A stretch of DNA of 16,247 nt from Kiritimatiellia bacterium. GTDB lineage: Bacteria > Verrucomicrobiota > Kiritimatiellia > JAAZAB01. The position numbers and the translations under genes are program-made. The notes below the pieces were generated by a model. It made no database searches and was not told where the DNA came from. It was given only the letters and a program-made list of their open reading frames with translations. The stretch lies in the NCBI GenBank assembly GCA_018400335.1, contig JAGYMT010000005.1, positions 1 through 16,247 on the forward strand, written 5' to 3'. Shown one piece after another: positions 7,221-14,346 of this stretch (position 1 is the first letter of the stretch; every line of letters starts with the position of its first letter).

Positions 7221-8543
7221 ATGAAGAAATTAGCCTTGTTAGGCGGCGAACAAACTGTCAAAAGAGATCCGGGGGATATCTTTCACTGGCCTATAATAAC
7301 CAAAGGAATAGAGAAGCGGGTTCTTGATGTCCTGCGCCGCGGCGCGATGTCCGGAACGGACGTTACCCGCGAGTTTGAAAAGGGCTTCGCGGCATGGCAC
7401 GGCATGAAGTACGCACTCGGTCACAGCACGGGCACCGGCGCGCTGCATGCGGCGATGTACGGGCTGGACGTCGGCCACGGCGACGAGATCATATGCCCGA
7501 GCGTTACCTACTGGGCATCCTGCATGCCCGTATTCTCTCTTGGCGGGACCGTCGCTTTCGCGGATATTGACCCTGACACGCTCTGTATTGACCCGGCCGA
7601 TATGGAGCGGCGCATCACGAAGCGGACTAAGGCCGTTGTTGTGGTGCACTACTGCGGAATGCCGTGCGACATGGACGCGATCATGAAGATCGCCAGGCGG
7701 CGGAAAATCGCGGTTATAGAGGATGTCTCCCACGCCCACGGCGGCCTCTACAAGGGACGCATGGTCGGCACTATTGGAGATGTTTCGTGCTTTTCGCTGA
7801 TGAGCGGCAAGTCGTTTGCAATCGGCGAGGCCGGCATTTTGCTGACAAACAAAAAGCGCATCTACGAGCGTGCTGTCGCTTTCGGTCATTACGCGCGGCA
7901 TCGCGAGCTCACCATACCGGAGCTCAAGGCGGAGGCCGGCTATCCGCACGGCGGGGTCAAATACAGGATGCATCAGCTCAGCTCGGCGGTGGGCGTGGAG
8001 CAGCTGAAGAACTACCCGAAACAGATGGCTGAAATTGACAAGTCAATGAATTATTTCTGGGACCTCCTTGAAGGCCTTCCCGGCATACGCGCACACAGAC
8101 CGAAGAAGGGGTCGCGCTGCACCATGGGCGGATGGTACTCATGCCGCGGCCTATATCGCGGCGAAGAGCTGGAGGGTCTCTCAGTAAGCCGGTTCTGCGA
8201 AGCAGTCCGAGCCGAGGGCGGAGGCACGTATCCAGGCGCCAACGCGGCCTTGCATCCCCATCCCTTTTTCAACACCGTTGACGTGTACAATCAGGGGCGT
8301 CCGACGCGGATCGCCAATCTGCCTAAAGGCGTGGATATCCGCGAAAAGCCCGGCAGCCTGCCGGTTGCCGAAGGCCTGCAGCAGCGGACCTTTTCGATTC
8401 CTTGGTTCAAGAAATACCGCCCCGCGATCATCAGGGAACACGCCGCGGCCTTCAGAAAGGTCATCGAGAATTACAAAGACCTTCTGCCGGGCGACAAGAA
8501 GACGGAAGTTAAAGGGGCAGCCGGGCTATTCGCCAGGAAATGA
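7221..8543 (+). CDS. DegT/DnrJ/EryC1/StrS-family PLP-dependent aminotransferase
   Basis: This 440-residue protein belongs to the family of PLP-dependent sugar aminotransferases and dehydratases. It starts with the typical KKLALLGGEQTVKRD and has the substrate-entry segment GHSTGTGALHAAMYGLDVG. The strand VIEDVSHAHGG carries the pyridine-nitrogen aspartate (D168), and SLMSGKSFAIGEAG carries the Schiff-base lysine (K197). The presence of lysine, not histidine, argues for an aminotransferase over a C-3 dehydratase. The family transfers an amino group, usually from glutamate, to a keto-sugar; the substrate here is unknown. AAAGGAG eight bases before ATG 7221 fixes the start, though the frame is open back to 7143. 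At 440 residues it is longer than the common 370-400, with extra sequence near the C-terminus (ALHPHPFFNTVDVYNQGRPT). Its stop is 7 bases from the stop of the convergent URO-D-like gene, and no strong terminator is visible between them. Confidence 0.9.
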   Translation: MKKLALLGGEQTVKRDPGDIFHWPIITKGIEKRVLDVLRRGAMSGTDVTREFEKGFAAWHGMKYALGHSTGTGALHAAMYGLDVGHGDEIICPSVTYWASCMPVFSLGGTVAFADIDPDTLCIDPADMERRITKRTKAVVVVHYCGMPCDMDAIMKIARRRKIAVIEDVSHAHGGLYKGRMVGTIGDVSCFSLMSGKSFAIGEAGILLTNKKRIYERAVAFGHYARHRELTIPELKAEAGYPHGGVKYRMHQLSSAVGVEQLKNYPKQMAEIDKSMNYFWDLLEGLPGIRAHRPKKGSRCTMGGWYSCRGLYRGEELEGLSVSRFCEAVRAEGGGTYPGANAALHPHPFFNTVDVYNQGRPTRIANLPKGVDIREKPGSLPVAEGLQQRTFSIPWFKKYRPAIIREHAAAFRKVIENYKDLLPGDKKTEVKGAAGLFARK

Positions 8544-8550
8544 TTCAGGT

Positions 8551-9690
8551 TCAACGGGCGGACTCCCGCTCCATGATCTCCCATGCCTTGTTAACATAGA
8601 ACTTGTAGTTCTCCAGCGAGGTTTCGCATGGAATGCGGTGATCGAGGCCGAGCACGCAACCGCCTGTCTTTACCATTGGCGGAATCTTGTATTCAAGCTC
8701 GCGAACGATCTCGTCCTTCGTTCGCCGTATCACATGCTTATCAATGCCGCCCCTGAAGGCCAGGCGCGCCCCGTACTTCTCGCGCAACCGGACCATATCC
8801 ATTCCCGCCGCCGGCTCGAGCGGGTGCATGCAGTTCACGCCGGCATCGAGAAAAGCGTCAATCACCGGGTTCATGTTCCCGTCGCTATCCTGATCAAAAA
8901 GCCTTGCGCCGCGGGCGCGCAGCATGTCCCACACCCTCCTGTAGTAGGGCGCAATGAATTCCTCGATCTGCGCCGGACCGGCAAGCGGCCCGGACTTGCC
9001 CGCCATATCCTCGTGGACGGATAGAATATCCACCTGCGCGGAAGCCGACACACGATCGAGAGTTCGCACAGCCGTCTCCCCGATCGTATCGAGAATATCG
9101 TGAACCAGTTCGGGCTGTTCATAGAACGCTATACAAAGCCCCTCCTCGCCCATCAACTGGCGAGGCGCATCGAATCCGCCCGGAATGGAAACGCAGGAAG
9201 CCATACCATCCCCGATGATATGGGCCGCCGCGGTCTGCCAATCCGCAGCGAGGCGCGATTCGGAGAATTGGTACCACGGTTTCAGTTTGAGCCAGTCATC
9301 CATTGTCTTCACCGGAAAGTCGAGCGGCAGGGCGAGGGTCGCCTTCCCCTTAGGAAGCTGCATTGTCCTGCCAAGCCCGTCGCGCCATATCTTGTCCTCC
9401 TCGGTCTCCTTGATCAGCACTTCAGGATACCCGCCCTGCCTTCCCGTATTAATTGGAATGCCGGCGGTCATCTCACAGCGATAGCGGAACGCCGAGAAAT
9501 CGAGTTCTTCCGGCGTGGCGCCCTGTTCCTCCCACTCCTCCTTCAGACCGATTATCGGGCCGAACATCTCGGTGAACAAAGGCCGCTTGTTCTCCCGGAA
9601 CGTCATGTGGTCGAGATACTCTTCCCTGCGCACCGTGGCGTTTCGTTGGATGGCAAGGTCAGCGTGGTTAGTCCATTTTAGAGTCTTCAT
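8551..9690 (-). CDS. Uroporphyrinogen decarboxylase-family (URO-D-like) protein, paralogue 1, altered metal site
   Basis: This 379-residue URO-D-fold TIM barrel is the last gene of the minus-strand cluster. Family features are the HEDMAGKSGP strand end (from residue 226), the IAPYYRRVWDMLRARGARLF helix and strand, MHPLEPAAGMDMVRLREKYG, LAFRGGIDK and the C-terminal GGCVLGLDHRIPCETSLENY. True heme-pathway URO-D is unlikely, because the N-terminal substrate-binding arginine motif of HemE is absent and several paralogues occur together. In corrinoid-linked methyltransferases of this fold a His-x-Cys pair binds zinc, but here the equivalent stretch reads LFDQDSDGN (265-272), with aspartates and no cysteine. 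It therefore cannot use the same zinc site and may bind another metal or none. The start is supported by GAAGGAAACACC before ATG. A copy of the 73-base repeat lies 14 bases upstream. The function is unknown. Confidence 0.85.
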   Translation of the reverse strand: MKTLKWTNHADLAIQRNATVRREEYLDHMTFRENKRPLFTEMFGPIIGLKEEWEEQGATPEELDFSAFRYRCEMTAGIPINTGRQGGYPEVLIKETEEDKIWRDGLGRTMQLPKGKATLALPLDFPVKTMDDWLKLKPWYQFSESRLAADWQTAAAHIIGDGMASCVSIPGGFDAPRQLMGEEGLCIAFYEQPELVHDILDTIGETAVRTLDRVSASAQVDILSVHEDMAGKSGPLAGPAQIEEFIAPYYRRVWDMLRARGARLFDQDSDGNMNPVIDAFLDAGVNCMHPLEPAAGMDMVRLREKYGARLAFRGGIDKHVIRRTKDEIVRELEYKIPPMVKTGGCVLGLDHRIPCETSLENYKFYVNKAWEIMERESAR

Positions 9691-9704
9691 GGTGTTTCCT
9701 TCAC

Positions 9705-9777
9705 AATTAGCATTACGACTTGGCCCCCTGCAGCCTTGCGTGTCCGCGATAGCGGCCTTGGCGGCGGCGTGTGCGTG
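9705..9777. repeat. Intergenic 73-base repeat, copy A
   Basis: By hand alignment this copy matches 14255-14327 at 60 of 73 positions without gaps. Its core, CCGCGATAGCGG, keeps the CCGC/GCGG arms of the perfect palindrome in the other copy, with a changed centre. It lies 42 bases beyond the stop of the small membrane-protein gene and 14 bases before the start of the URO-D-like gene, both on the minus strand. It lacks a T-run and contains no coding signal. A dispersed palindromic element is the best description. Confidence 0.7.
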
Positions 9778-9819
9778 CCAAAATCAGAATTACTGGCGTC
9801 AAGCTCCTAAACACACTCA

Positions 9820-10245
9820 TCACTTTATCAGGAAAAATGTAAACATGCTCTCGAAGATGATGCCATATACCAGCTTCATGCCGGCCAGGATCACGATCCA
9901 GGCTCCCCAGTGCAGCTTGAACGCCTCGGTAAAAGGGGCCATTATGGCCAAGAGCACGCACAGGATCGCGATGGACTTGAACAAGTGCCAGGCATCGGTC
10001 AGCGCCACCAGCGCCGTCGAACTCAGGAAGAACGCCTCGCCCTGCGCGGGATCACCGTTCTTCCACTTATTCTTCCACGACACACCCGGGTCCGCCCAGT
10101 TCCTCATCGCCGGATAACGGGAGAACACGCTCTTGTTATAGCGAAAGGAAAGCGTGTCCATCACCGCGTTGGACGCGGCGGCACATGCGAACAGCAGCAA
10201 TGAGACTGCCGCGGCCATCACGAACCTGTTACGCGCAAGATGCAA
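9820..10245 (-). CDS. Small membrane protein of unknown function, probable TTG start
   Basis: From the TTG at 10245 this is a 141-residue protein; from the ATG at 10218 it would have 132 residues. I prefer TTG because it follows GAGGGGTGAT closely, lies 1 base after the upstream stop codon (translational coupling) and adds a basic ARNR segment in front of the first membrane helix. It has three likely membrane segments: FVMAAAVSLLLFACAAA, SIAILCVLLAIMAPF and WIVILAGMKLVYGIIFESMF. Between the first two are a polar stretch with SWKNKWKNGDP and then LVALTDAWHLFK. Proteins with a similar W-K-N-x-W/Y-K-N-G-D-P and TD-x-WHLF pattern recur in environmental and Bacteroidota genomes as uncharacterised membrane proteins, as far as I can recall. 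Frames extending further upstream overlap the preceding gene and are not credible. Whether it serves the URO-D-like enzymes is unknown. Confidence 0.7.
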   Translation of the reverse strand: MHLARNRFVMAAAVSLLLFACAAASNAVMDTLSFRYNKSVFSRYPAMRNWADPGVSWKNKWKNGDPAQGEAFFLSSTALVALTDAWHLFKSIAILCVLLAIMAPFTEAFKLHWGAWIVILAGMKLVYGIIFESMFTFFLIK

Positions 10246-10246
10246 A

Positions 10247-11263
10247 TCACCCCTCTTCCGTGAACGACTCGAAGACCGCAACGGCATTCGGCGTTGGTGT
10301 TTCGGGCTGCAGAGGCTTGGCCGGGGCGAGAATGTACCCGCCGCCCCTGCCCATCTCCCGCTTGAGCTTCGCAACCTCGCGCCAGATCTCATCGGTCGTT
10401 CCGAAAGGAATGATGCTCTGACTGCCCAGCGCGCCCCAGAAGCCGATCCTGTCCCCCCAGCGCTTCTTCAACTCATACGGGTTCATCCCGGCCGCCTCCG
10501 GCTGAACGCTCTCAAGCACGTCAAGCTTTATCTCGATAAGGTCCGGGATTATATCGGCCACCGACCCGCAAGAATGCGACATCACGATCTTGCCGTGAGC
10601 GTGCACGGCCTCGTATATTTTTGCCCAGCGCGGCTTGAGGAAACGCCGCCAGCGCTCAGGACCTATAATCACGCCGCGCTGGTCGCCCCAGTCGTCCCCG
10701 AAGAGAATCCCATCAATGGGCAAATCGGCTGTGTACTCCACGAAGGAGAGGTACAGGTTCATCAGTCTGTCGAGGACCTCCTCGAAGAAGTCGGGCTCGG
10801 CGATAGCATCCATCAGGATATTCTCGAACCCGCGCAGGTTCCAGCTGCGTTCAAAAAGACCCCACCCCAGCACTCCGACCTTGAAACTGTCCGGATGTTC
10901 ACGAAACGTCTTTTCGGCCGCCTTTTTCCATTCCGGACGGAAGAAAGACTCGGGCTTCGGGAACTCGTATCCGTCAAAAGTCGGGTTCGACAGCGGCGGC
11001 TTCTCCAGATGCCACGGGCGCATCTCCTGGCGCCAGATGCCGCCGTAACCGTCGCGAACATACCGCTCGTCAATCGCCTCCTTGGGATCGGTATCAACGG
11101 CGGCCGCCTGCATTATGTGAGGCGTTATTTTGCTTCGCCACGCGCTGCCGCCGTAATGCGCATCAATCCGCTCCCCGACTTCAGGTTCGAATGGAAGCGT
11201 GTAGGGAACTGTTTCCGTTTCCTCGTGTCGAACCTGCGCAAGAACTATATCTCTCGGTTTCAT
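10247..11263 (-). CDS. URO-D-like protein, paralogue 2, with methyltransferase-type His-x-Cys motif
   Basis: This 338-residue protein is a compact, complete URO-D-fold barrel. It starts MKPRDIVLAQVRHEETETVP, a very common opening in the family. Middle strands include VGVLGWGLFERSWNLRG and IDGILFGDDWGDQRG (184-197). The stretch IVMSHSCGSVADIIPDLIEI (226-245) carries H230 and C232, the His-x-Cys pair that binds zinc and activates the thiol acceptor in methylcobamide:coenzyme M methyltransferases (MtaA, MtbA). Next come VLESVQPEAAGMNPYELKKR and WGALGSQSIIPFGTTDEI. This makes a corrinoid- or thiol-linked methyltransferase plausible, but no corrinoid protein is encoded in the window. ATG 11263 lies 2 bases after the stop of the preceding URO-D-like gene, so the two are translationally coupled; the frame's longer form to 11431 only overlaps that gene. 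The substrate is unknown. Confidence 0.85.
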   Translation of the reverse strand: MKPRDIVLAQVRHEETETVPYTLPFEPEVGERIDAHYGGSAWRSKITPHIMQAAAVDTDPKEAIDERYVRDGYGGIWRQEMRPWHLEKPPLSNPTFDGYEFPKPESFFRPEWKKAAEKTFREHPDSFKVGVLGWGLFERSWNLRGFENILMDAIAEPDFFEEVLDRLMNLYLSFVEYTADLPIDGILFGDDWGDQRGVIIGPERWRRFLKPRWAKIYEAVHAHGKIVMSHSCGSVADIIPDLIEIKLDVLESVQPEAAGMNPYELKKRWGDRIGFWGALGSQSIIPFGTTDEIWREVAKLKREMGRGGGYILAPAKPLQPETPTPNAVAVFESFTEEG

Positions 11264-11265
11264 AA

Positions 11266-12546
11266 TTAATCCCCGGGAAAGAAACGCGCTATCTCGCGGC
11301 GCGCGATCTCCACCGCGCGGCGCGGCTTCTCCATGTTGCCGTGCATGGAGTATACATCGCGCACCACGAACTCCAGCGGCACATTCCCGCGGGCGACGAT
11401 CTCCAGGATTTCCCGTATCTCCTTCGCCCACGCATCCTCGTCAAGCCGAGCCTCGACCCCCAGCAGGTTCGGATTCGGCTTGCGCGAAAACACGATACCC
11501 CTGCCGTCCAGCACATCGGCCATGAACTGCTGGTTCGCCCAGCGCGAAATCGAGACGGCCTTGAGATTGGGCAGCTTGCTCAATGATTGCTCCCAAACGG
11601 GATCTGCCGGCTCGCAACAACCCCAATAGACAAGTCCGTACATTGCGGCGAGATCGCGGTAATAAGGAAAACAGAATTCGTGGAAGAGTTCCGGAGACAC
11701 ACCTACGGTCTCCTGACTGTCCATGTAGCCCCACATATCCGACAGCTTGACCGCCCCGTCGCCAATCGGCGCTTTTGGAAGAAGCGTGGTGAAATTGTAG
11801 CAGGTTCCGCATGTGCACTGATTGCCGTTATTGAGCGAGAGCAGCCCCTCCTGCTCGGCCCAGCGCGCCATTCGCGCGGCATTGTCGCGCAGTATGGCCA
11901 TAAGCTCATGGAGCTTCCCGGGGCAGTCATACATTGCAAGGAAGAAAGTCTCCATGGTCATCAGCCTCAGCACCCGCTGGGTAAGGCTGTTATTGCCGGT
12001 GTGGGCCGACCTGATGACAACCGGCATGATATCGCCGAAACACTCCTCCAGAAAGGCTTTCGACTCCAAGGTCCCCTCACGGTCCACGCTGAACCGGGCG
12101 GGCCTGATCATGTCAAAACCATCCTTCAAATCCTTGATGGGGTGATCAGGGCGCCAGGCCGTGGCCACGCCCTCGGAGTCCTTGACCGAAACAGACGGTA
12201 TCTCTATGCCGAATTCGTCGAGCCGCACGTGCCACCCGATATCAATCGTGCCCGGGCAGACGTGATCATCGCCGAGAATCTCGTGGTGCCGGATGTTGCG
12301 AAGGAATCCCATCTCAAGCGCGCGGCCGTAGCTGGATTTGCACTGAAAAATGCTGTCCGGCATGAAGTCACGGTCAAAGGTCCATGTCTCGATGGCGAAC
12401 GGAGGGACCGCACCGGGCCTGGCGTCGTTCATAGCGGTCCAGCGTCGGCGACGCTGTTCCATAACCGGCAACGCCGCTATTTCAGCCTGCCTTCGGGACA
12501 GCTCACGCAAACGATTGAGTTCATTCTTTTCAAGCGAATAAGGCAT
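11266..12546 (-). CDS. URO-D/methionine-synthase-superfamily-like protein, paralogue 3, cysteine-rich
   Basis: This 426-residue protein is a distant member of the URO-D/cobalamin-independent methionine synthase barrel group. It has a helical N-terminal extension (about residues 1-45: ELNRLRELSRRQAEIAALPV). The barrel includes PPFAIETWTFDRDF, the helix region METFFLAMYDCPGKLHELMAILRD-like (199-222), SPELFHEFCFPYYRDLAAMYG (284-304), GLVYWGCCEPADPVWEQSLS (304-323), LKAVSISRWANQQFMADVL and the conserved-looking IVFSRKPNPNLLGV. The tandem cysteines C310-C311 sit where paralogue 2 has H-x-C, and a C-x-C-x2-C cluster (C244, C246, C249, in NQCTCGTCYN) lies about 60 residues before. Metal binding is likely but with different ligands. 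GCGGAG nine bases before ATG supports the start. The sulfatase upstream ends 62 bases away; the gap contains a 6-base inverted repeat with a 24-base loop (12570-12575 with 12600-12605). The reaction is unknown. Confidence 0.8.
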   Translation of the reverse strand: MPYSLEKNELNRLRELSRRQAEIAALPVMEQRRRRWTAMNDARPGAVPPFAIETWTFDRDFMPDSIFQCKSSYGRALEMGFLRNIRHHEILGDDHVCPGTIDIGWHVRLDEFGIEIPSVSVKDSEGVATAWRPDHPIKDLKDGFDMIRPARFSVDREGTLESKAFLEECFGDIMPVVIRSAHTGNNSLTQRVLRLMTMETFFLAMYDCPGKLHELMAILRDNAARMARWAEQEGLLSLNNGNQCTCGTCYNFTTLLPKAPIGDGAVKLSDMWGYMDSQETVGVSPELFHEFCFPYYRDLAAMYGLVYWGCCEPADPVWEQSLSKLPNLKAVSISRWANQQFMADVLDGRGIVFSRKPNPNLLGVEARLDEDAWAKEIREILEIVARGNVPLEFVVRDVYSMHGNMEKPRRAVEIARREIARFFPGD

Positions 12547-12608
12547 TGTTCACACTCCGCTGACATTTGAGCGGCAACCCGCATCAGACAAACCTGCTCG
12601 CCGCTGAA

Positions 12609-14138
12609 TCAGTCCACCGTCACCTGACTGCCCCACCAGTCTTCATCGGGCTGCCAGTCCGCATCAAGATACGAGGCATGCTCGGCCTCCAGCTTGGGCA
12701 TCATTTCGTTCCTGAGCATGAGCAGTCTGGCGTTCTCTTTTTCCGGATCATACTCGGGGTCCGGCTCCGGAAACCTGGCGCCTGTCTCGGAAAGCCACAT
12801 ATCCAGGCGGCGCCGCAGGTCCCCTGCCCTGCGCGACTCAGATGCGGCCAAATCATTCCGCTCGCCCGCGTCGGTTTCCAGATTATACAATTCGTCATGG
12901 CCGTCCTCGTAATAGCGGATCAGCTTCCACGGCCCGCTCCGAATTATGGATGAAGGATCGCCGCCTTGATTCCCGTAGTGCGGGTAGTGCCAGAACAGGT
13001 CGCGCCCGGCTAGAGCTTTGTCGGTTCCGCCGTTTAAGAGTTTAACGAAGCTCATGCCGTCCACCGTCTGCTCATCTGGAACGGTCAGCCCGGCGAGTTC
13101 CATAAAGGTCGGATAGAAGTCAATGCCAGAAACGGGCACATCGCATGCGGAGCCCGGCTTGACGAGCCCCGGAAATCTCACGTAGAACGGTTCGCGAATG
13201 CCGCCCTCCCACTGGCGCCCCTTTCCGCCCCTCAGCGGAAGCATTGACGAGGAATAAGAATCGCCGGACGAAACCCCGCCATTATCGGAGGTAAATACCA
13301 CGATGGTGTTTTCAGCAAGACCGTTCCTGTCGAGCTCATCGAGAACGAGTCCCACGGCATCATCCATGGCCTCTATCATGCCGGCATAGACCGGGCAGTC
13401 CTGCACCTGTCGAACCGGCAGGCCTCCCTCGAAGATAAAGCGATTCGCGGGCGCCTTGTCCGCTACGGCCTTCAGCCGAAATTTCTCCCAACGGTCGCGG
13501 CTGGTCTGGATGGGGCCGTGTACCGAGTAGAATGACAGGTATGCGAGAAACGGCTGATCCCTGTTGGACCGGATGAAATTCGCGGTTTCGCGGCCCAGCC
13601 GCATCGGCAGCAATTCGCCCTTCGGTCCGTCTTCAAGTTTTGGATTCTTGAAGGGAGCGAAGTAACCGCCGGGAGGCCATCCGAAATGGCAGCCGCCCTT
13701 ATTGATCTCGAACCCGAAATCCTCCGGGTAGGAACCCTCCGATCCGCAATGCCATTTCCCGGCGAAGAACGTGCGATAGCCTTCGCGCCGCAAGACCTCG
13801 GCAAAAGTGATCTCGTCCGGCCGCAGGTTGAACTCATACTCCGGCGGCAGCAACTTATTGAATCGCTGATGCTTCCTCCATTCCTGTCCGAACGACGCCC
13901 CGATCCAATTGGTGATGCCGTGCTTCGTGGGATACTTGCCGGTCAGAATGGAAGCCCGGGAAGGACTGCACACCTGGCAGGCTGCATAGCCCTGCGTGAA
14001 CATCATTCCTTCCTGCGCAATCCTGTCTATATGCCGGCTTTCATAGAAAGCGCTTCCTGCTGCGGAAAGATCGCGCCAGCCCAGATCATCCGCAAGAACG
14101 AAAAGAATATTAGGACGTTTGACTTTTGAAGTATTCAT
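12609..14138 (-). CDS. Formylglycine-dependent sulfatase without signal peptide
   Basis: This 509-residue type I sulfatase belongs to the alkaline-phosphatase superfamily and hydrolyses sulfate esters. Active-site elements in order are RPNILFVLADDLGWRD with calcium ligands D17 and D18; CSPSRASILTG with C57, the C-x-P-S-R site matured to formylglycine; FFAGKWHCG with K128 and H130; SFYSVHGPI with H207; VFTSDNGG with D285 and N286; and RGGKGRQWEGGIREP with K306. The gene looks complete. The N-terminus, MNTSKVKRPN, has no signal peptide. Most polysaccharide sulfatases are exported, so this one may act in the cytoplasm on imported oligosaccharides or small sulfate esters. The start is well supported: AGGTGA precedes ATG and the motif begins within ten residues. 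No formylglycine-generating enzyme gene is present here. A possible promoter lies at 14204-14232. Substrate specificity cannot be read from the sequence. Confidence 0.95.
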   Translation of the reverse strand: MNTSKVKRPNILFVLADDLGWRDLSAAGSAFYESRHIDRIAQEGMMFTQGYAACQVCSPSRASILTGKYPTKHGITNWIGASFGQEWRKHQRFNKLLPPEYEFNLRPDEITFAEVLRREGYRTFFAGKWHCGSEGSYPEDFGFEINKGGCHFGWPPGGYFAPFKNPKLEDGPKGELLPMRLGRETANFIRSNRDQPFLAYLSFYSVHGPIQTSRDRWEKFRLKAVADKAPANRFIFEGGLPVRQVQDCPVYAGMIEAMDDAVGLVLDELDRNGLAENTIVVFTSDNGGVSSGDSYSSSMLPLRGGKGRQWEGGIREPFYVRFPGLVKPGSACDVPVSGIDFYPTFMELAGLTVPDEQTVDGMSFVKLLNGGTDKALAGRDLFWHYPHYGNQGGDPSSIIRSGPWKLIRYYEDGHDELYNLETDAGERNDLAASESRRAGDLRRRLDMWLSETGARFPEPDPEYDPEKENARLLMLRNEMMPKLEAEHASYLDADWQPDEDWWGSQVTVD

Positions 14139-14203
14139 TATTCACCTGTATCGCTTCTTCTTCCCATTTACAGTAACAGCACTTTCTCCAAAAAGCGCTG
14201 CTT

Positions 14204-14232
14204 TACCTATCCGATAACCACTGATTTGTCAA
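14204..14232 (-). promoter_or_regulatory. Possible promoter upstream of the sulfatase gene
   Basis: On the minus strand a perfect TTGACA (14232-14227) is followed 17 bases later by TAGGTA (14209-14204), a poor -10 box. It lies about 65 bases upstream of the sulfatase start, in a non-coding gap, between repeat copy B and the gene. The -35 box and position are good and the -10 box is weak, so an activator-dependent promoter or chance are both possible. Confidence 0.3.
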
Positions 14233-14254
14233 GGCCAGCCTTTGCTTCGCCGCC

Positions 14255-14327
14255 AATTCGCATTAAGGCTCTGTCCCCTGCCGCCTCGCGTGTCCGCTAT
14301 AGCGGCCTTGGCGAAGGCGGGTGCGGG
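14255..14327. repeat. Intergenic 73-base repeat, copy B, with perfect 12-base palindrome
   Basis: This is the second copy of the element at 9705-9777, with 60 of 73 positions identical by hand alignment. The core CCGCTATAGCGG (14294-14305) is a perfect palindrome, followed by GCCTTGGC, a second small hairpin-forming unit. It lies 19 bases beyond the stop of the SDR gene, so as RNA it would form a hairpin just behind that gene, as copy A does behind the membrane-protein gene. There is no T-run, so a simple Rho-independent terminator is unlikely. Confidence 0.7.
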
Positions 14328-14346
14328 AACGCCGTCAGACATCGCC

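Noticed and set aside
7239..7973. A 244-codon minus-strand open frame
   Set aside because: It is a mirror of the DegT-family gene, which has its catalytic lysine, aspartate and ribosome site in place.
8541..8575. Bidirectional terminator between the convergent DegT and URO-D-like genes
   Set aside because: Only a 4-base stem (CGGG/CCCG) is present, inside the URO-D-like coding end, without T-runs.
8278..9681. Plus-strand open frames of 248 and 193 codons over the end of the DegT gene and the first URO-D-like gene
   Set aside because: They overlap confidently identified genes and translate to low-complexity, motif-free sequence.
10154..11269. A 371-codon open frame on the plus strand
   Set aside because: It is antisense to the URO-D-like gene at 10247-11263, whose family motifs are clear; its translation shows no recognisable domain and GC-rich DNA often keeps the opposite strand open.
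8551..12546. Heme-pathway uroporphyrinogen decarboxylase (hemE)
   Set aside because: Three divergent copies lie together with sulfatases, without other heme genes, and lack the HemE N-terminal substrate-binding arginine signature, so a different function is more likely.
11587..12570. A 327-codon open frame on the plus strand
   Set aside because: It is antisense to URO-D-like paralogue 3 and shows no family motif or ribosome site of its own.
12570..12605. AGCGGC/GCCGCT inverted repeat between sulfatase and URO-D-like genes as a terminator
   Set aside because: A 6-base stem with a 24-base loop and no T-run is close to chance; noted only within the neighbouring gene entry.
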